Below the pieces are notes generated by a model. It saw only the letters and a list, made by a program, of their open reading frames with translations, searched no databases and was not told the DNA's origin. DNA of 64,000 nt from Cyrtodaria siliqua (Eukaryota; Mollusca; Bivalvia; Adapedonta; Hiatellidae), in NCBI GenBank assembly GCA_037043455.1, contig JAWPHD010011491.1, positions 19,442 to 83,441 of the forward strand, read 5' to 3'. Shown piece by piece: positions 23,300-37,047 of the stretch (its first letter is position 1; each line of letters opens with the position of its first letter). A program made the position numbers and the translations under genes.

Positions 23300-24390
23300 G
23301 TTTTTTTTTAAATGTGTAACAGTATGTTTTAAACCTCTTCACCATATTGTTCTGACCAGATCAAGTTAATATGGTGACCATTATCTACCATGTTTGTTTT
23401 CATTTACACGCTCAGTCAAAATCAAACTTGTAGTATGGTCGGTGAACTTGCCTTTGATGAATTCATGGCATTTGCCTTTGATGAATGCATAGCACCACAA
23501 GCGTTTAATTTAAGATAAACAAAAGGGCGGCGCTTTACCATACTCTAACTTCCGATAAATGGAATTTAGAGGGCAGACAGGGTCACTAAGTATGCCATAT
23601 TACAAAACAGATAGAGTCTGTCTCCGTTCGTTGGTTATTTAAAAACCTTGATGGGCTGGGCCCATCTAAGTGTTTAAATAAACAAATTCGCTGAGGCCAG
23701 ACTATCTATTACTTTTTACAATAACAATATGGTGGCATTCTGTTCTTGTCATTTCCACAAATATGGTGGCAGAAAGGTTTTTCTAAAGACTCCATTAATT
23801 TTTCTGAACTACTCGCAATATTCCAAATTTTATTTAAACTATTTATTAAATTGGCAAATATTCAAATTATTATTTTTGTCTGAATGAACCTTACCCAATT
23901 TAAAAGCACGACTGCATTAAAAGATCAAAGTGGATTTATGGAGACATTTAAATGCCAGCATTAGTTTATATTGTTTTTATTGATGTTGTTTATAATGTGC
24001 AATTAAATGAGAAGTATATATATCTTTTATATGAAAAAACTATATCTATTAAAGTTGTTCCTTATACATACACCAATGCCTTTTTGTTTGCTAGTCAACC
24101 CCATAACAACCAGCCTTGAGAAATATTCAAGGCCCTCTGTATTCTAAGCCCTTTCTGACGTAAAAAACTTGTTTGATCTGACGTAAAAAACTTGTTTGAT
24201 TATTTGATATCTGCCTTTCAAAATTCAGCTATGTAAAATATCTAAATCGTAGAAAAAGGAAAAGGATTTGAACAATTCCGGAAAGACTGATTACAAAACT
24301 ACATAGGTATCGTAATATTTAAAAGGATTTGGACACCTCGGTGAAGGTGTGGATTACAAAGCTATACAAAATATTTTGAACTGAATTGAA
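23300..24390. other. 3' flank of the EF-hand gene
   Basis: Presumed 3'UTR and intergenic DNA. Candidate polyadenylation signals AATAAA near 23677 and ATTAAA near 24002 and 24048; no further coding sequence recognised. Confidence 0.35.
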
Positions 24391-24392
24391 TT

Positions 24393-24795
24393 GGGGTTTT
24401 AAGGTGCACCAACACATGAAAGGTTATATGGCGACTAACAGGAATGAACATGCCAGGCTCATCCTCCATGTACATCGAGATAAAATATGAAGAATGGGCC
24501 TAGAACCTTCTCACCCTGAACTGCAGAGTTGCTGCAAATTCTATTGTAGACACTCCATTTACTGTGGAGCCACGGTATAGTTTTTCTTCCACTGCTTTAG
24601 TGATGTGAGCGAGATGGCACCTGAAACAATGCAGGGGTCATGATGAAGACCTTTAATGAGCATGAACAAAAAATGATAAAATGAACATGAATTTGGTGGG
24701 GTTCTACCCCTCTGCCTTACCCTCCAACGGGATCTGCAGTAGCCCTATTCTTTGCACCGTAACCAAACGGGGCCCCCTGAACCACACGGGGTTTA
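24393..24795 (-). repeat. SINE, AATTC-tail family
   Basis: Minus-strand orientation: the plus strand begins GAATTGAATTGGGGTTTTAA (tail and 3' end) and GAAAGGTTATATGGCG, then a body ending near ACGGGGCCCCCTGAACCACA. Related copies at 30781-31135, 38533-38760, 60028-60455 and 34816-34965. Confidence 0.75.
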
Positions 24796-25323
24796 AAAAT
24801 ACGACATGCTTAGATTAAGCCGACTAAATTGTCTTGATTATGAACTTAATGCTGTGCTTGGTATCCGGGCAATTTCTTTTTTCTTCAGCCGATCATATTA
24901 ATCCCCATCTTGTCTAAAAGATCACATTATTTCCTACCACAGTGAAAATATCCATGTAATTAATATTTTGTTTATCCTATTAATGTTTGTTTGTTTGTAT
25001 GGTGTTTTACGTCATTTTCAACACATTATCCTATTAAACTGGAACATAGCCACGACATAACTCAAGTAAGCCATAAAAATGAATTTATTGTATACAAGAC
25101 CGGAATGATATGAAACAAATGGAAGAAATTACAATTATAGTACATTAACAATCAAAATCAAACAAAGCATAATATAGATTGAACTCGTACATACCTGAAA
25201 ATGTTAACATAACACTTTACAGTATATTACGTTAACAGCTGTATCTAGTGGATAATTGGTATTGGGGTTCTACAGCACCCATCAAAATAAACATTATAGT
25301 GATGGATTACAAGAATCTTTCAT

Positions 25324-25475
25324 GGGTATCCAATGAAGAAAGGGAATTCCAACCCGAGGTATAAGTGTTTTTATTGGAACCGAGACTCTGCCGAGGTTCC
25401 GATTAATACACTTATACCGAGGGTTGCAATTCCCTATCTGAACCGTTTACCTGCATACCGGATGTTGGTGCGCGC
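25324..25475. mobile_element. Foldback MITE (CATGGGTATCC family), copy 1
   Basis: TGAAGAAAGGGAATTCCAAC and AGTGTTTTTATTGGAACC at the left are mirrored by GGTTGCAATTCCCTATCTGA and CCGATTAATACACTTATACC. A second copy lies at 32558-32705. Confidence 0.6.
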
Positions 25476-25843
25476 ATGACTTTTATCTTAACCCATACCA
25501 TCTCCATGTAAAACGTGGATAGTCTTAGGCATGGATTTCGAAACTTCATGACCACTGGAAAAATGGAGTTAATAAAATTTCTACTGTTAAAACTCTATTA
25601 GTCACCTTTTGCCGTGGGCTGAGCTAAAGAAAACGTTTCTCCCTTTAGGTCTAGGATCATCCGTTTTAAATGTAAATTTTGTTCTGTTATGGTTTATAGA
25701 ACTCATGTTTAACAAAAAAATTACATGTATACAATCATGTACAAATCCCTCATTAAGACACAGCTGCTCTCAAACCTTTTTATAATATGTAATCCCACTA
25801 ATTGACCCCAAAACCATCCTTCATAAATAATTTGAAGAAAAAA

Positions 25844-27279
25844 AAGAGGTCAGTGACCGTGAAGCTCTACTGATAGATTTTGATAGCTAGATCAGCATTC
25901 CTACGAAGTTTCATAAAAATCTGTCAAGTAGTTCCAGAATATTAGTCGCTACAAGTTGAAGTTTTTACTATATAACTCTAGGTAAACAAAGATGGCCACT
26001 GGCAGCCATGTTTAATGTTGAATCAAAATAATTTTTGACAATGATCAATATCTTGTCATGCTGATCATTTCAGAAAAAGTCCCATATCAATATCACTTAC
26101 AGTTTTCAAGAAGTAGTCGCTACAAACTTATCTTTTAAAAATCTATTTTTAGCTGTGGCGGCCATCTTGAATTTCAAGCCGACCTGAAATTTTCCTGTGA
26201 AGTTTCATGAAAATCCGTCAAATAGTTTCAGAGGAGTTGTTACTATATAAATCTATGTAAACAAAGATGGCCACTAGCAGCCATGTTTAAAGTCGCATCG
26301 AAATAAATTTCGACAATGATCAACACCATGTCATGCTGATCATTTTAGAAAAAGACCCATATCAATATCACTTACAGTTTTCAAGAAGTAGTCGCTACAA
26401 ATTTATTTATTTTAAATCTATTTTAAGCCGTGGAGGCCATCTTAAATTTCTGGCCAGCCTGCAATTTTTCTAGGATCAACTAGACATCACGAGCAACATT
26501 CCTGTGAAGTTTCATGAACATCCGTCAAGTAGTTTCAGAGGAGTAGTCGCTACAAGTTTTTACTATATAAATATGTAAACAAAAATGGCCACTGGCAGCC
26601 ATGTTTAACGTCAAATCAAAATAATGTTTGACCAGGTTCAACATCATGTCACGCTGATCATTTTAGAAAAAGTCCCATATCAATATCACTTATAGTTTTC
26701 AAGAAGTAGTCGCTACAAACGTATTTTTTAAAAATCTATTTTAAGCTGTGGCGGCCATCTTGAATTTCTGGCCGACCTGAAATTTTGCTAGGATCAATTA
26801 GACATCAAAAGCAACATTCCTGTATAGTTTCATGAAAATCTGCCAAGTAGTTTCAGAGGAGTAGTCGCTACAAGTTTTTACTATATAACTCTATGTAAAC
26901 AAAGATGGCCACTGGCAGCCATGTTTGACGTTGAATCAAAAAGATTTTTGACAAGGACCAACATCATGTCATGCTGATCATTTTAGAAAAAGTCCCATAT
27001 CAATATCACTTATAGTTTTCAAGAAGTAGTCGCTATAAACTTGTATTTTAAAAATCTATTTTTAGCTTTGGCGGCCATCTTGGATTTCACATCAACATGA
27101 ATTTTTGCTAGGATCAACTAGACTTCATAGGCAACATTTCTGTAAAGTTTCATGAATATCCATCCAGTAGTTTCAGAGGATTAGTCGCTACAAATAAAAA
27201 TTTACGGACAGACAGATGGACAACGGACGCCGCACCACGGCATAAGCTCTGCTGATCTCTGATCAGTCGAGCTAAAAAC
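25844..27279 (+). mobile_element. Family A tandem-core element, copy 2
   Basis: AGAGGTCAGTGACC start, about four 319-bp core units, GGACAACGGACGCCGCACCA, terminal hairpin and GAGCTAAAAA. Same design and orientation as copy 1. Confidence 0.75.
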
Positions 27280-27403
27280 ACAAAAATACAATACCAGTCG
27301 AACACAGTATACTATACTTTTAAAATGTAACATTTTACACATTCATATGGAACACGTTTATACTTTCAAAACAGCTTAACAATGCCATTATATTTAAAAC
27401 AAA

Positions 27404-28546
27404 CAAGAGGCCCAAGAGGGCCTGTGGACGCTCTACTGGCTAATATGGCTCTTATAACATCAATGAAGTGAGTGACTATCGTCTTAAAGAGGCAAAATAT
27501 AGCATTTTTAATTAAATCAAGAGCTGTAACTCCGCCGTTACTGGTCCGATCTAGCTGGTTTTCGAATTAAAAATAATAAATATAAAACTAAAAAAGAAAA
27601 GAAAGTAAACAAATCTGGTAAAGTTTGGTCAAGATCAGATATAAAATGAAGGTCCTATCGCCTTAACAAGGCAAAATATAACATATTTAACGAAATCAAG
27701 GGCCATAACTCTGCTGTTACTAGTCCGATACGGCTGGTTTTCGAACTTTTCGGAGCTTTCATTGACATTAACAATCTGTTAAAGTTTGGTAAAGATCAGA
27801 TGAAAAATGAAGGCCCTATCGTCTTAACCAGGCAAAATATAGCATTTTTAACTAAATCAAGGGCCATAACTCCGCTGTTACTGGTCCGATCTAGTTGGTT
27901 TTTCGAACTTGTCCAAGCTTTCATTGACATTAACAATCTGGTAAAAATTGGTAAAGATCGGATGAAAAATGAAGGCCCTATCGTATTAACGAGGCAAAAT
28001 ATAGCATTTTTAACTAAATCAAGGGCCATAACTCCGCTGTTACTGGTCCGATATGGCTGGTTTACGAACTTCTCCGAGCTTTCATTGACATTAACAATCT
28101 GTTAAAGTTTGGTAAAGATCAGATGAAAAATGAAGGCCCTATCGTCTTAACGAGGCAAAATATAGCATTTTTAACTAAATCATGGACCATAACTCCGCTG
28201 TTACTTGTCCGATCTGGTTGGTTTTCGAATTTATCCGAGCTTTTATTGACACTAACAATCTTGTAAAGTTTGGTAAAGATCGGATGAAAAATGGAGATCC
28301 TATCGTCTTAACGAGGCAAAATATAGTATTTCTAACTAAATCAAGGGCCACAACTCTGCTGTTAATGGTCAGACCTGGCTGGTTTTCGAACTTGTCCAAG
28401 CTTTCATTGACATTAACAATCAGTAAAGATCAGATGAAAAATGAAGGCCCTATCGTCTTAATGAGACAAAAGTTAACGACGGACGGATGGACGGACATCT
28501 CGGCATCCCATAAGCTATGCTGGCCTTCGGCTAGTAGAGCTAAAAA
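27404..28546 (+). mobile_element. Family B tandem-core element, copy 1
   Basis: The 5' end is AAGAGGCCCAAGAGGGCCTG, a palindrome (AGGCCC/GGGCCT), then GCTCTACTGGC. The core repeats with a period near 162 bp (GGCCCTATCGTCTTAAC near 27811, 27973, 28135, 28296). The end is GACGGACGGATGGACGG, the hairpin AGCTATGCTGGCCTTCGGC..AGAGCT, then AAAAA. ORFs within it (for example 27800-28105) are by-products of the tandem repeat, not genes. Confidence 0.75.
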
Positions 28547-28841
28547 CAACCTATATTAATTTTCATTTTACTGTGTACAAAAGGGTGTACATCAGGCTTT
28601 GTGCTTTCCTCTTTTTTTTAAATTAAAAAAGCTATGAAATGACGAATTCAATGCATGAAATGATTCAAAGATAAATAAGTTTTAATATAACAAAGCACAA
28701 TGTTTATAAATTAAAACTAGTTTTATCAAGCCATGGAGGAATCCTGAAGTCATAAATAGCTGTCACACAGATAACTATGGCTATATCTACACATGACGTG
28801 CATCATGCACTGTGACCTTTTTTTACCGCCTAATATAAACT

Positions 28842-29250
28842 AGATGGGTGTTCTGCGGAACACGTGTGTCGCCAGTCAGCGACTTGTCAGTATAACAAGG
28901 TTTTTTGGACCCAGAAAAATGACCTTAACAAAATGGTCTGAGTAAGTTTGCCTGAAGAGAACAATGAGTATTTAACCCATATAATGACCTTCAGTGTGAC
29001 CGTGACTATTATATTTTAGTATGGCCATGTCCATGATGTATATAGTGTATATATTGAAAGTTTGATGAAGCAATATCAAGAAATGAGAATTTCAAAATTA
29101 TAGCCAATGTTAGTTTTCGTGAAGAAAAAACGAGTATTTAACCCCACAAAATGACCTTCAGTGTGACCTTGACCTTTATACTTTAGTATGGTCATGTTGA
29201 TGCTGTCATGATGAGTATATATTGAAAAGTTGTATGAAGGCTACCCGTAC
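28842..29250. repeat. Probable tandem-core element (family E), partial
   Basis: Begins with GTGTTCTGCGGAACAC, a palindrome, then two units about 166 bp apart containing TATTTAACCC and ATGACCTTCAGTGTGACC. The 3' end is not clear. Confidence 0.45.
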
Positions 29251-29474
29251 CTCAAATTCGTTTTAAGATACTTAAGGACATGTTTCCCAATGCTAAATGG
29301 TCACTGAAAATGCATGGAAAGCTTGCTAACTTACTGCTACAATGCTTCATGACTGATTAGCTTGGGTATATAAATTGAGGCTCAAGTAAAGTGTTTCCTT
29401 TGACCAGCAGTGTTATATTGAACAGTATCTAGCTTATAAAGTAAATATACTTATGACATGTATGACATTAATTT

Positions 29475-29905
29475 TTATGACATACAAGAAAATCTGTAGA
29501 ACCGATGGATGCTCCTTGAAATGTATCCCCAACTTCTCATATGACCTTGTATCACCCAGCAGTTTTCAATTTGCAGTTCCATTAGTAGTTTTTGACTTCC
29601 GCTTTGGACAAGAATTACAAGCATAAAATTACAAAGGGTTATAACTCTAATTTGAATAAAGATTAGTTGTAGTCGCTGCACTTTCTCTCATTGCCCTCTA
29701 TCATTGTGTGCAGTTTCATTAAAGTCCCATCAGTAGTTAAGTTTGAAGTTATGCTCCAGACAAAAATTCCAAGTGTAAAATTCCAAAGGGAAATAACTCT
29801 AATTTGAATGATAACAGTTACGGTTCTTGCACTCTGCATTTCCTCTTATTGCCCTCTATCATTGTGTGAAGTTTCATTGTAGTCCCTGGACAATGCGACA
29901 ACATT
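29475..29905. repeat. Degenerate tandem repeat, about 158-bp unit
   Basis: ATTGCCCTCTATCATTGTGT at 29690 and 29848; AAATTACAAAGGGTTATAAC and AAATTCCAAAGGGAAATAAC mark the other half of each unit. Confidence 0.55.
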
Positions 29906-30780
29906 GAGTACATTCTTCCCCAAAAACTTCAGGGGGCATAAAAGCACATAGAAAGTATTAAAGCTGTACTAAATACAGAACTGTTGATAATTGTTTTTAG
30001 AACAGAAGTAAACCAAGACACAACTAATGAAACCCGTGCTCTTAGGTTTCATACTAAAGCTGTGCTGGGAGGGCCTCACCTTTCGACACACAACTGAATA
30101 TTTAAACACTTTTTCCTCATGCAACTGTATGCCTAATAGTGATTTACAGTTACCTATAGAAGTTCTCTCGCCCCCTAAATACAATAGACTGGAAATAGGT
30201 CTTTAAGTTACAACATATAAAACATTGATTTAGAAAAAAAATATAAAGCTAATAATAAATATTTTCCACCTGCTTCCAGGTAAATAGTGAAAGTATCTCC
30301 CCATACTGGTTATTTGTTTAAACACCCACTGGTAAAGCCTATGTTACAAAGCCTTTTAAATGTTTTATGCTATCTGGATACTAAACTACAATTGCACATA
30401 GAAATAAATCTCTAAATTAAGCAAAAACAAAGCAAAAATACAGCAATATATTAAACATACCGGTAGTTAAATATACCAATATATCGATTATTTTATACTA
30501 GTCCAAATTCCTAAGTACCTACCTATTAAAGAATATTTCAATAATTTTTGTGCATTTTTTAACTTAAAAAAAGTCAAGCTTGATTGAAGACGTGGTTGAA
30601 GTGCAAAATAATAAGATCAAATCGTCTGCTCTGATCGCATGAACACATTTTTAAAGCTTCCAAACTGATGTGTTTCCGCAGAAATCGGTTTAATATAACA
30701 ATCATACAACTGGGTACTTTGGAATTTATTCAAGTATATTCAAGACATTTTGAGTTTTGAAGTGTTGAGTCGGAACTGTA
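29906..30780. other. Intergenic, nothing recognised
   Basis: AT-rich; short ORFs only, none with family resemblance. Confidence 0.4.
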
Positions 30781-31135
30781 CAATTGAACTGAATTGGGCT
30801 TTACGGCGCAATAACACATGAAAGGTTATATGGCGCCTAACAGGAATGAACATGCCAGGCTCATCCTCCATTTACATCCAAATAAAATATGGAGAATGGG
30901 CCTAGAACCTTCTCACCTGCAGAACTGCAGAGTTGCTGCAAATTCTAAAGTAGACACTCCATTTTACGATGCAGCCACGTTTCCACGTTTGCGTACGCGG
31001 TGTCATGATAAAGACCTTGAATGAGCATGATAAAAAAATGATAAAATAAACATGAAGGCGAGGTTCTACCCCACTCTGCCTCTAGCGGGATTTGCAGTGG
31101 TTGTCTTCTACCTCGGCAACCACACGGGGATGGAA
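30781..31135 (-). repeat. SINE, AATTC-tail family
   Basis: GAATTGGGCTTTACGGCGCA start, GAAAGGTTATATGGCGCC, CTGCAGAGTTGCTGCAAATT body, and a GC-rich far end near 31130. Confidence 0.75.
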
Positions 31136-31139
31136 CTGT

Positions 31140-32550
31140 ACACAAATTTGAAGCTTTGTAGCCATAAATAGCAAACAAAATGGCAAGAAGTTTCTTTTGA
31201 AGAACAAAGTTCACATCAAAAGATGACTCCGACATTCAAAACATTATTTTTCATACATCTCGCATGAATAGAGCTCCGTAATTCTTCATCAGTGGGGTAT
31301 ACCAGATTTGTAATTTAGGTACAAACAGGTCTGATTCAAATTTAAAACTTTCAATGAAAACATACGCATGGAGACAACAAGTGTGTCGTGGGGAAAACAT
31401 AATAGTAACAAGAGATATAGCAATTTGCAGCATGTGCAATATGGAGCAGCAACGTTTGTTCCTACATCATGTGACTGGGAAACCCCAAATTGAGTTCCAG
31501 ATAAGGACTGTTGTTAATAACATTTACCAAAACAAAAGTAATTTGAATGCTCATGTGAAATAAACTTCAATTTACCACTTGAATTCTTCACTACATTACT
31601 AGAATCATTTGAATTTCACTTCAATTTGCTTTTCTCGTGAGGAACTAAATTGGGTTTTAACGGGGTGAAGAAAAGCATGAAAATATGACATAGTGCTGAC
31701 CGGAAATGACATTCCATGACAACCCTCAATTTACATCAAGATAGAATTTTTACAGAATGGACATATAACCTTCACATTGGCAAAGTTGCAGTTCTGTTGT
31801 GTACAGAGCTTACAAACTCTTCCGCCCTTTCAAAACCAAATCATATGTCCATTTAGTAAAAAAAGTCATGACAATTTATGCATATTATACAATATATTAC
31901 ATTTATATGTATTTGAAACTTTTAATGTAATATGCAACTTAATGATCCCAAGCCCATTTAAAATCCATCTGGACAGAAGTTAATATATGAGACCGCAACA
32001 TAAGTTTTAAAGCATGAGTTTAAAGCACCCTGCAATAGACCATAGGCATCCAATGCCCCAAATTCCCAATAAAATAACAATACATTTGATCATTTACATA
32101 AAATATATACATGTACAACATCATAATTTAATGACACCAGAATTTTGTTCAAAGAGTACGAAATTTGGTGAAATTTCATGGGACTTTTAAGACATATAAA
32201 TACGAAGCATGTATAATGAGCATTTCTTGCATACCGGATAAGGTGATCCGCTTTTTACATGGGTGCTGGAAAGCCTGATCTTACACATGGGGGAAGATGA
32301 CAGTTGCGTGCTGATATAAACAATAACAGTTGCAGACGTCATTATGGGAATAAACATGTAAAACATAGACTGTTCCACAGCGTTTAAATATGAATGTAGA
32401 ACGTTGCAATTATCGATCATTTTTGCCCCACAGCGATTGGCCTGTGTAGATTTCCAGTTTTATAAATAGAACACAGCTTGAGTTTGTAAAATGGGACAGT
32501 ACTTAGTCGGCGACATCAACGTGCAGAATGTAAACGGTATGCAAAAAAAA
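31140..32550. other. Intergenic; degenerate SINE near 31650-31800
   Basis: The 31650-31800 segment (ATTGGGTTTTAACGGGG ... AACCTTCACATTGGCAAAGT) is a diverged copy of the AATTC-tail SINE. The rest is unassigned. Confidence 0.35.
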
Positions 32551-32557
32551 GAATCAA

Positions 32558-32705
32558 TCATGGGTATCCGGTTAAGACAGGTAAATCCCAACAGTCAGTA
32601 TAACTTTTTTAATCGGAACCTCGGAAGAGCCTTGGTTCTGATAAAAACACTTATACATGTACCTTGTTTTGGAATTCCCTATCTTCACCGGATACCCATG
32701 AAAGA
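32558..32705. mobile_element. Foldback MITE (CATGGGTATCC family), copy 2
   Basis: CATGGGTATCCGGTTAAGAC at the left and its inverse CTTCACCGGATACCCATG at the right; shares AGTGTTTTTAT..GGAACC arms with copy 1. Confidence 0.7.
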
Positions 32706-32749
32706 TTCTCATAGTATTCATGTTCAGGTTGTGCTACACTAGGTTTAAT

Positions 32750-34190
32750 ACAGTATCACATGTATTAATAGTCAGACCTGCATTAACAGACCACTTAAGA
32801 CAAGTGTCATTAACCATGAACAAACATGTATTAAAAAAACACATCACTGATAAATGTTATAATGTTATGTGATGTGGCTACTCCCAACTCCCTCTCCCTA
32901 CTGCCAACCAATAATTCCCCTATCATTTAATATCTTGAATTTTTAAAAAAAAACCCACAAATAATGGAAAAAAAAATGGATGCATAATTACATTGCGCTG
33001 CAGTCATAAAATTATATACAATTTACATTCAACTTCTGAACTACCTGACAGTAATGATTTCAAGTAATATAAGGTTAAACAGTCTGCAATTTTAAGACCG
33101 TATACCAACCATTGAGGGTAATGGTCACAAATTGTGTTTACGTCTCACGTCATAATTCATTTCCCCATAAGGCCCATTGTAATGTTTTTGTTTGTGGTAC
33201 ATGTATAGACATGTTAGAGATAAACTAACATAGAGAGTGGGCCCTTATTGGTAAAAAAGCACTATTCTATTCTATTCTATTCTGCGTTCTTTAAAGCAAA
33301 GAAAACTTCTTTTTTTTTATCAAATTTAAAATTGCCTATTATGATGAAAAAATTAGAACTAGGTCCTTGAGCCTTCAAGAGAGATAACAGAGGTGTGAGA
33401 CCTTGAATGGGGACGCAATACCAGACCCGTAAAAAAAAATCTTCAAAAATACAGACTATTTAACCTACAATACTATCATTACAAAAGGAACTCATGTTAA
33501 CCTGCCGAGTCTGCCCAATACTTTGGTCAATCATCAGTCCGTGGGAGGTGTAGTCTTTGTCATCCAGACACACTCAAGAGGTCTCGATGATCGAGACTAT
33601 GGGAGGTGCCAGCTTGATTATTCTGAAGTCATTTTGTTTAAACGGTAATATGACGCCATCCAATGAAACTTAGCAATATATCTGTTAATAAACAGAATGC
33701 GTGTTTTGCCTGAACCTTTGTTAAATTTTTGATGGTATATGCATATTTAAAGGTACCAAATTTTAATGGCTAAGCCAGAGTGCAGCTAATTTCTTAGCTT
33801 TTACCTTAGATTAATTAAGCTGATAGAAACTGCTTGGATGTATTAAGCACGTGAAAAACGTGAGAAAAGCTTGGATATGTTTTGCACGTGAATGATACTT
33901 TTTTAAACAAGATAAATCTCAAGATGGAGGTATTTTCATTCAACACATTGTGATTATGTAACAAGAAAGTCCTCCTCACCAGCTGACATTGCTGTCAAGA
34001 AAAGGGCCATAGCCTTAAATTGTTAAAATGCAAAAAATGTTTTGAACTTGTGTGTCTGGGAGGCCTTCATATACTGAATGTATATGCACAGTTTGAATAA
34101 TTTGAATAAGCAATGTTGAAAATTACAATGTAAAAAATGCCAACGCAGAACTTTAATGTAAATGTTCACATCGCGTTCACAACCAACACA
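32750..34190. other. Intergenic; short TTCTA microsatellite
   Basis: A TTCTA pentamer run at about 33264-33282 may be the tail of a retroposon. Nothing else recognised. Confidence 0.4.
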
Positions 34191-34198
34191 AAGTAATT

Positions 34199-34348
34199 TA
34201 AGAAATAAAATATTTCCATCAGGTTTATATTGTGCGAGATAAATACCTGGTGGGTGGGACCAAGAGCCATCGTCCCGCAGTTTCAATGTATCCCAAACAC
34301 CAGGTTTTTTTGCAAGATATAAACCCGCTGGAAATATTTTATTTCTTA
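34199..34348. mobile_element. 150-bp foldback MITE
   Basis: TAAGAAATAAAATATTTCC opens the left arm and GGAAATATTTTATTTCTTA closes the right. The arms extend about 55 bp each with GGTTTATAT and CCTGGTG inside. Confidence 0.8.
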
Positions 34349-34815
34349 TCTGACATGGATTTTTAAGCATTTTAATGCACACATTTTTGAGAGATGTAAC
34401 ATCATACAATTTTTTTTTCACAACTTGCATTGTACGTCCATCTCTCAACAGCTTTATCGTGTTTTTAACAATTTCAATTTGTTGTTTGAACGCAACGTTG
34501 TCGTTGTTATGGGCATTTTCTGATGTTTAAAATTATGGTTAAAGAACGTGACATCCGAGGTCTTGATGGAATTTTAAAACTCCTCAATCAGCATTGAGTA
34601 TTTTTACACACTATGTTAGATACCTCTATCAATATGAATTTCACACAAAGCTGTTACATCCAATTTCAGTTTGTTTTAATTATACAAAATATTACACAAA
34701 TATCATCTCAATATACAAATATATAAAGATCCGCAGCATCTCAATGTACATTTATACATATATCCTAAAATCTCAATGTACATTTACACAAATATCCGTA
34801 ACATATCAATGTACA

Positions 34816-34965
34816 TGAAGACCTTTAATGAACATGAACAAAAAATGATAAAATGAATATGAATTTGGGGGGATTCTTCCCCTCTGCCTACCCCTCCAAA
34901 GAGATCTGCAGTGTCCCCATTCTTTGCCCCGTGACCAAACGGGGGGACCCGGGAAACACACTTGC
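34816..34965 (-). repeat. SINE fragment, AATTC-tail family
   Basis: GAAGACCTTTAATGAACATG through CCCCGTGACCAAACGGGG, the far third of the SINE found complete at 24393-24795. Confidence 0.65.
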
Positions 34966-35065
34966 AGATTTCATATAACTTACAATTAATTGTGTACAGT
35001 ATACAGTGCATATTTTCCCCCACAACATCCATACATTTATTAATATAGAATTTAACACATTATTG

Positions 35066-35255
35066 TACATTAGGTCTATTCCATTAAAACATACATGGAA
35101 CACCCCGGGAAGGCACTTATGAAATTGAACACCTATCCATAGATGCAAAATTTAGTTTGAAGAATCAAATTTCAGAACATAGGGTTCACCCACTGATGTT
35201 TAATAAATTGCCTTCCTGTGATCTGGGGTATGTTTTGACGGAAAATATATTATTA
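35066..35255. mobile_element. MITE, CTATTCCATTAAAACATAC family, copy 1
   Basis: TTCCATTAAAACATACATGG and inverted CCTGTGATCTGGGGTATG ends; GGAAGGCA near both ends. Copies at 36877-37047 and 42024-42325. Confidence 0.55.
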
Positions 35256-35259
35256 AACA

Positions 35260-36580
35260 CAATATATGATGTTTAATGAAAATATGAGTCGCTTGCATTC
35301 TGACATAATTTAAAGAGGCTTGCCTCCGGATTTTTCCCCAGAATTTGTCATTTCCTAAACTAGAGGACAACTCGTCGGGGGCCACTTTCCGTCACTTATG
35401 TAAACGTAACTAATTTTTCAGACAAATCTATGTATCCTGATAATTGTTACTCTATTTTCTATTAGGTTACCTCTTCCTGGAAATTTGATACCAAAGAATT
35501 TTGTTTTATATAAATTATCGAAGTGGCACGTGACCTTTATATAAATAGACTTAAACTGAGAAATCATTTTGTTTACAAGCCCAGTTTCCGTCATGTATTT
35601 TATCGAGTGATAGATTCAAATAAGTCAAGATACAGTAAACTTTTATGAATTAGAAACTTGTTTGCAAATCTATTCAACAATTTCTTCGCAAAAATGGTAT
35701 GTTTACATTGTTCCATCAGTCACCTCGATCGTTATAACAATGCGCCTGGTAACATCAATGTAAAATGTTCAACCGCGACAAGTTACACTGTAAAGATGGG
35801 TAACTATGTGTAAATCAAACAGATACAGGTTGTACAAGTTGTTTCTCTTTAGTTAATCTATATTATCATAGTAGAGTGATAAAAACATGATGTCATTACA
35901 GTGTTTTTTTTTAAATAGTTTATTAATCGGCAGTATGCGCGCGCATCCCCAATGCCATATAAGGAAGTAAACACATTTTTCGGAGAAATCCCTTTCGTTT
36001 CTGTACCGCTTATTTACTTTTTGGTTGTTTTTCCTGTTTCCAATCTTCAGTTATAAACGTCTGACAATAAGTGACATCGCGTAAGTAATTTGCAGTGTAA
36101 AAACTTTTTTTTTAAATGAGAATGACGGGAACTGGGCTTGCACGGAAACTGGCCTCTAACGAGTATGCATGAAGAAAACATGCTCTGACAAATAAAACTT
36201 CAATAATCAAAATTAAGAACCATTACTGAGGCAAGCCTCTTCAATATGTAAGCAAATGTGTTACTTTAAAGCTCCATTTATGTAAAGGCCACCTATGTAT
36301 TGATTATTAAAGGAGCACACAACTATTTTGAAGTTTTAACCAAGCATTAGAATTTATCACATAACTTACGGTGTGGGAGTGGAATAACACCATTCTATCT
36401 TTTCGATACACCACTAGTTATATAAGTATGCATATAAGCCTAGTATGCGCTGTCGATCCAATTCCCACGGTTTATGTCGGTTTTGCATGTTAAAGCGAAA
36501 GGCAAAATGCAATAAAAGTCAATATGTGAGTTATGTTATAAATAGAATCTAACATTCGTTCTCATTCATTATGGAATTTA
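35260..36580. other. Intergenic, nothing firmly recognised
   Basis: AT-rich; TTAAAGGAGCACACAACTAT near 36309 resembles a left end of the AGGGACACATG MITE family. Confidence 0.35.
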
Positions 36581-36585
36581 TGTGA

Positions 36586-36751
36586 GGAAGCTATCCAGCT
36601 AGCTTGCGGTTCTACCCAGGTGCCTGCCCGTGCACGAAAATTGCCCGGAGGGGCACCTGGGGTCTTCCTCCACCAATGGAAGCTGGAAAGTCGCCATATG
36701 ACCTTAGCTGTTGGTGCGACTATAAAATGCAATTCAATTCAATTCAATTCA
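36586..36751 (+). repeat. SINE 3' part with AATTC tail
   Basis: TACCCAGGTGCCTGCCCGTG ... TCTTCCTCCACCAATGGAAG ... GTCGCCATATGACCTTAG and four AATTC repeats, the conserved end of a mollusc tRNA-derived SINE. Confidence 0.75.
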
Positions 36752-36876
36752 TTATGGTATTTATTAATTAGTTGGCAAAAATGCCAATTCGTTTAATAAA
36801 TTCAATAATAAATGAGTACTCATGTAAGATCCTCTATTTATAGCACTTTGCTTTCGTAATCCAATATTAGGGCTAT

Positions 36877-37047
36877 TCCATTAAAACATACCCGGGACCC
36901 CAGGAAGGCAATTTAATAAACATCTATGATCGAATCCTATTTTTTCGAAATCTGGTTCTTTGAACTCAATTTTGCATCTATGGGTGGGTGTTAGATTTCG
37001 AAAGTGCCTTCCTGGTATCCTTTGTATGTGTTAACGGAACAGCCCTT
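36877..37047. mobile_element. MITE, CTATTCCATTAAAACATAC family, copy 2
   Basis: AGGGCTATTCCATTAAAACA and inverted GTTAACGGAACAGCCCT ends, GGAAGGCA/TGCCTTCC inside; about 170 bp. Confidence 0.7.

Noticed and set aside
27796..28559. ORFs of 77-125 codons on both strands
   Set aside because: Products of the 162-bp tandem core of family B; open in several frames with repeating peptides.
34023..34448. 141-codon minus-strand ORF
   Set aside because: It overlaps the 150-bp foldback MITE at 34199-34348, whose arms account for the middle of the frame.
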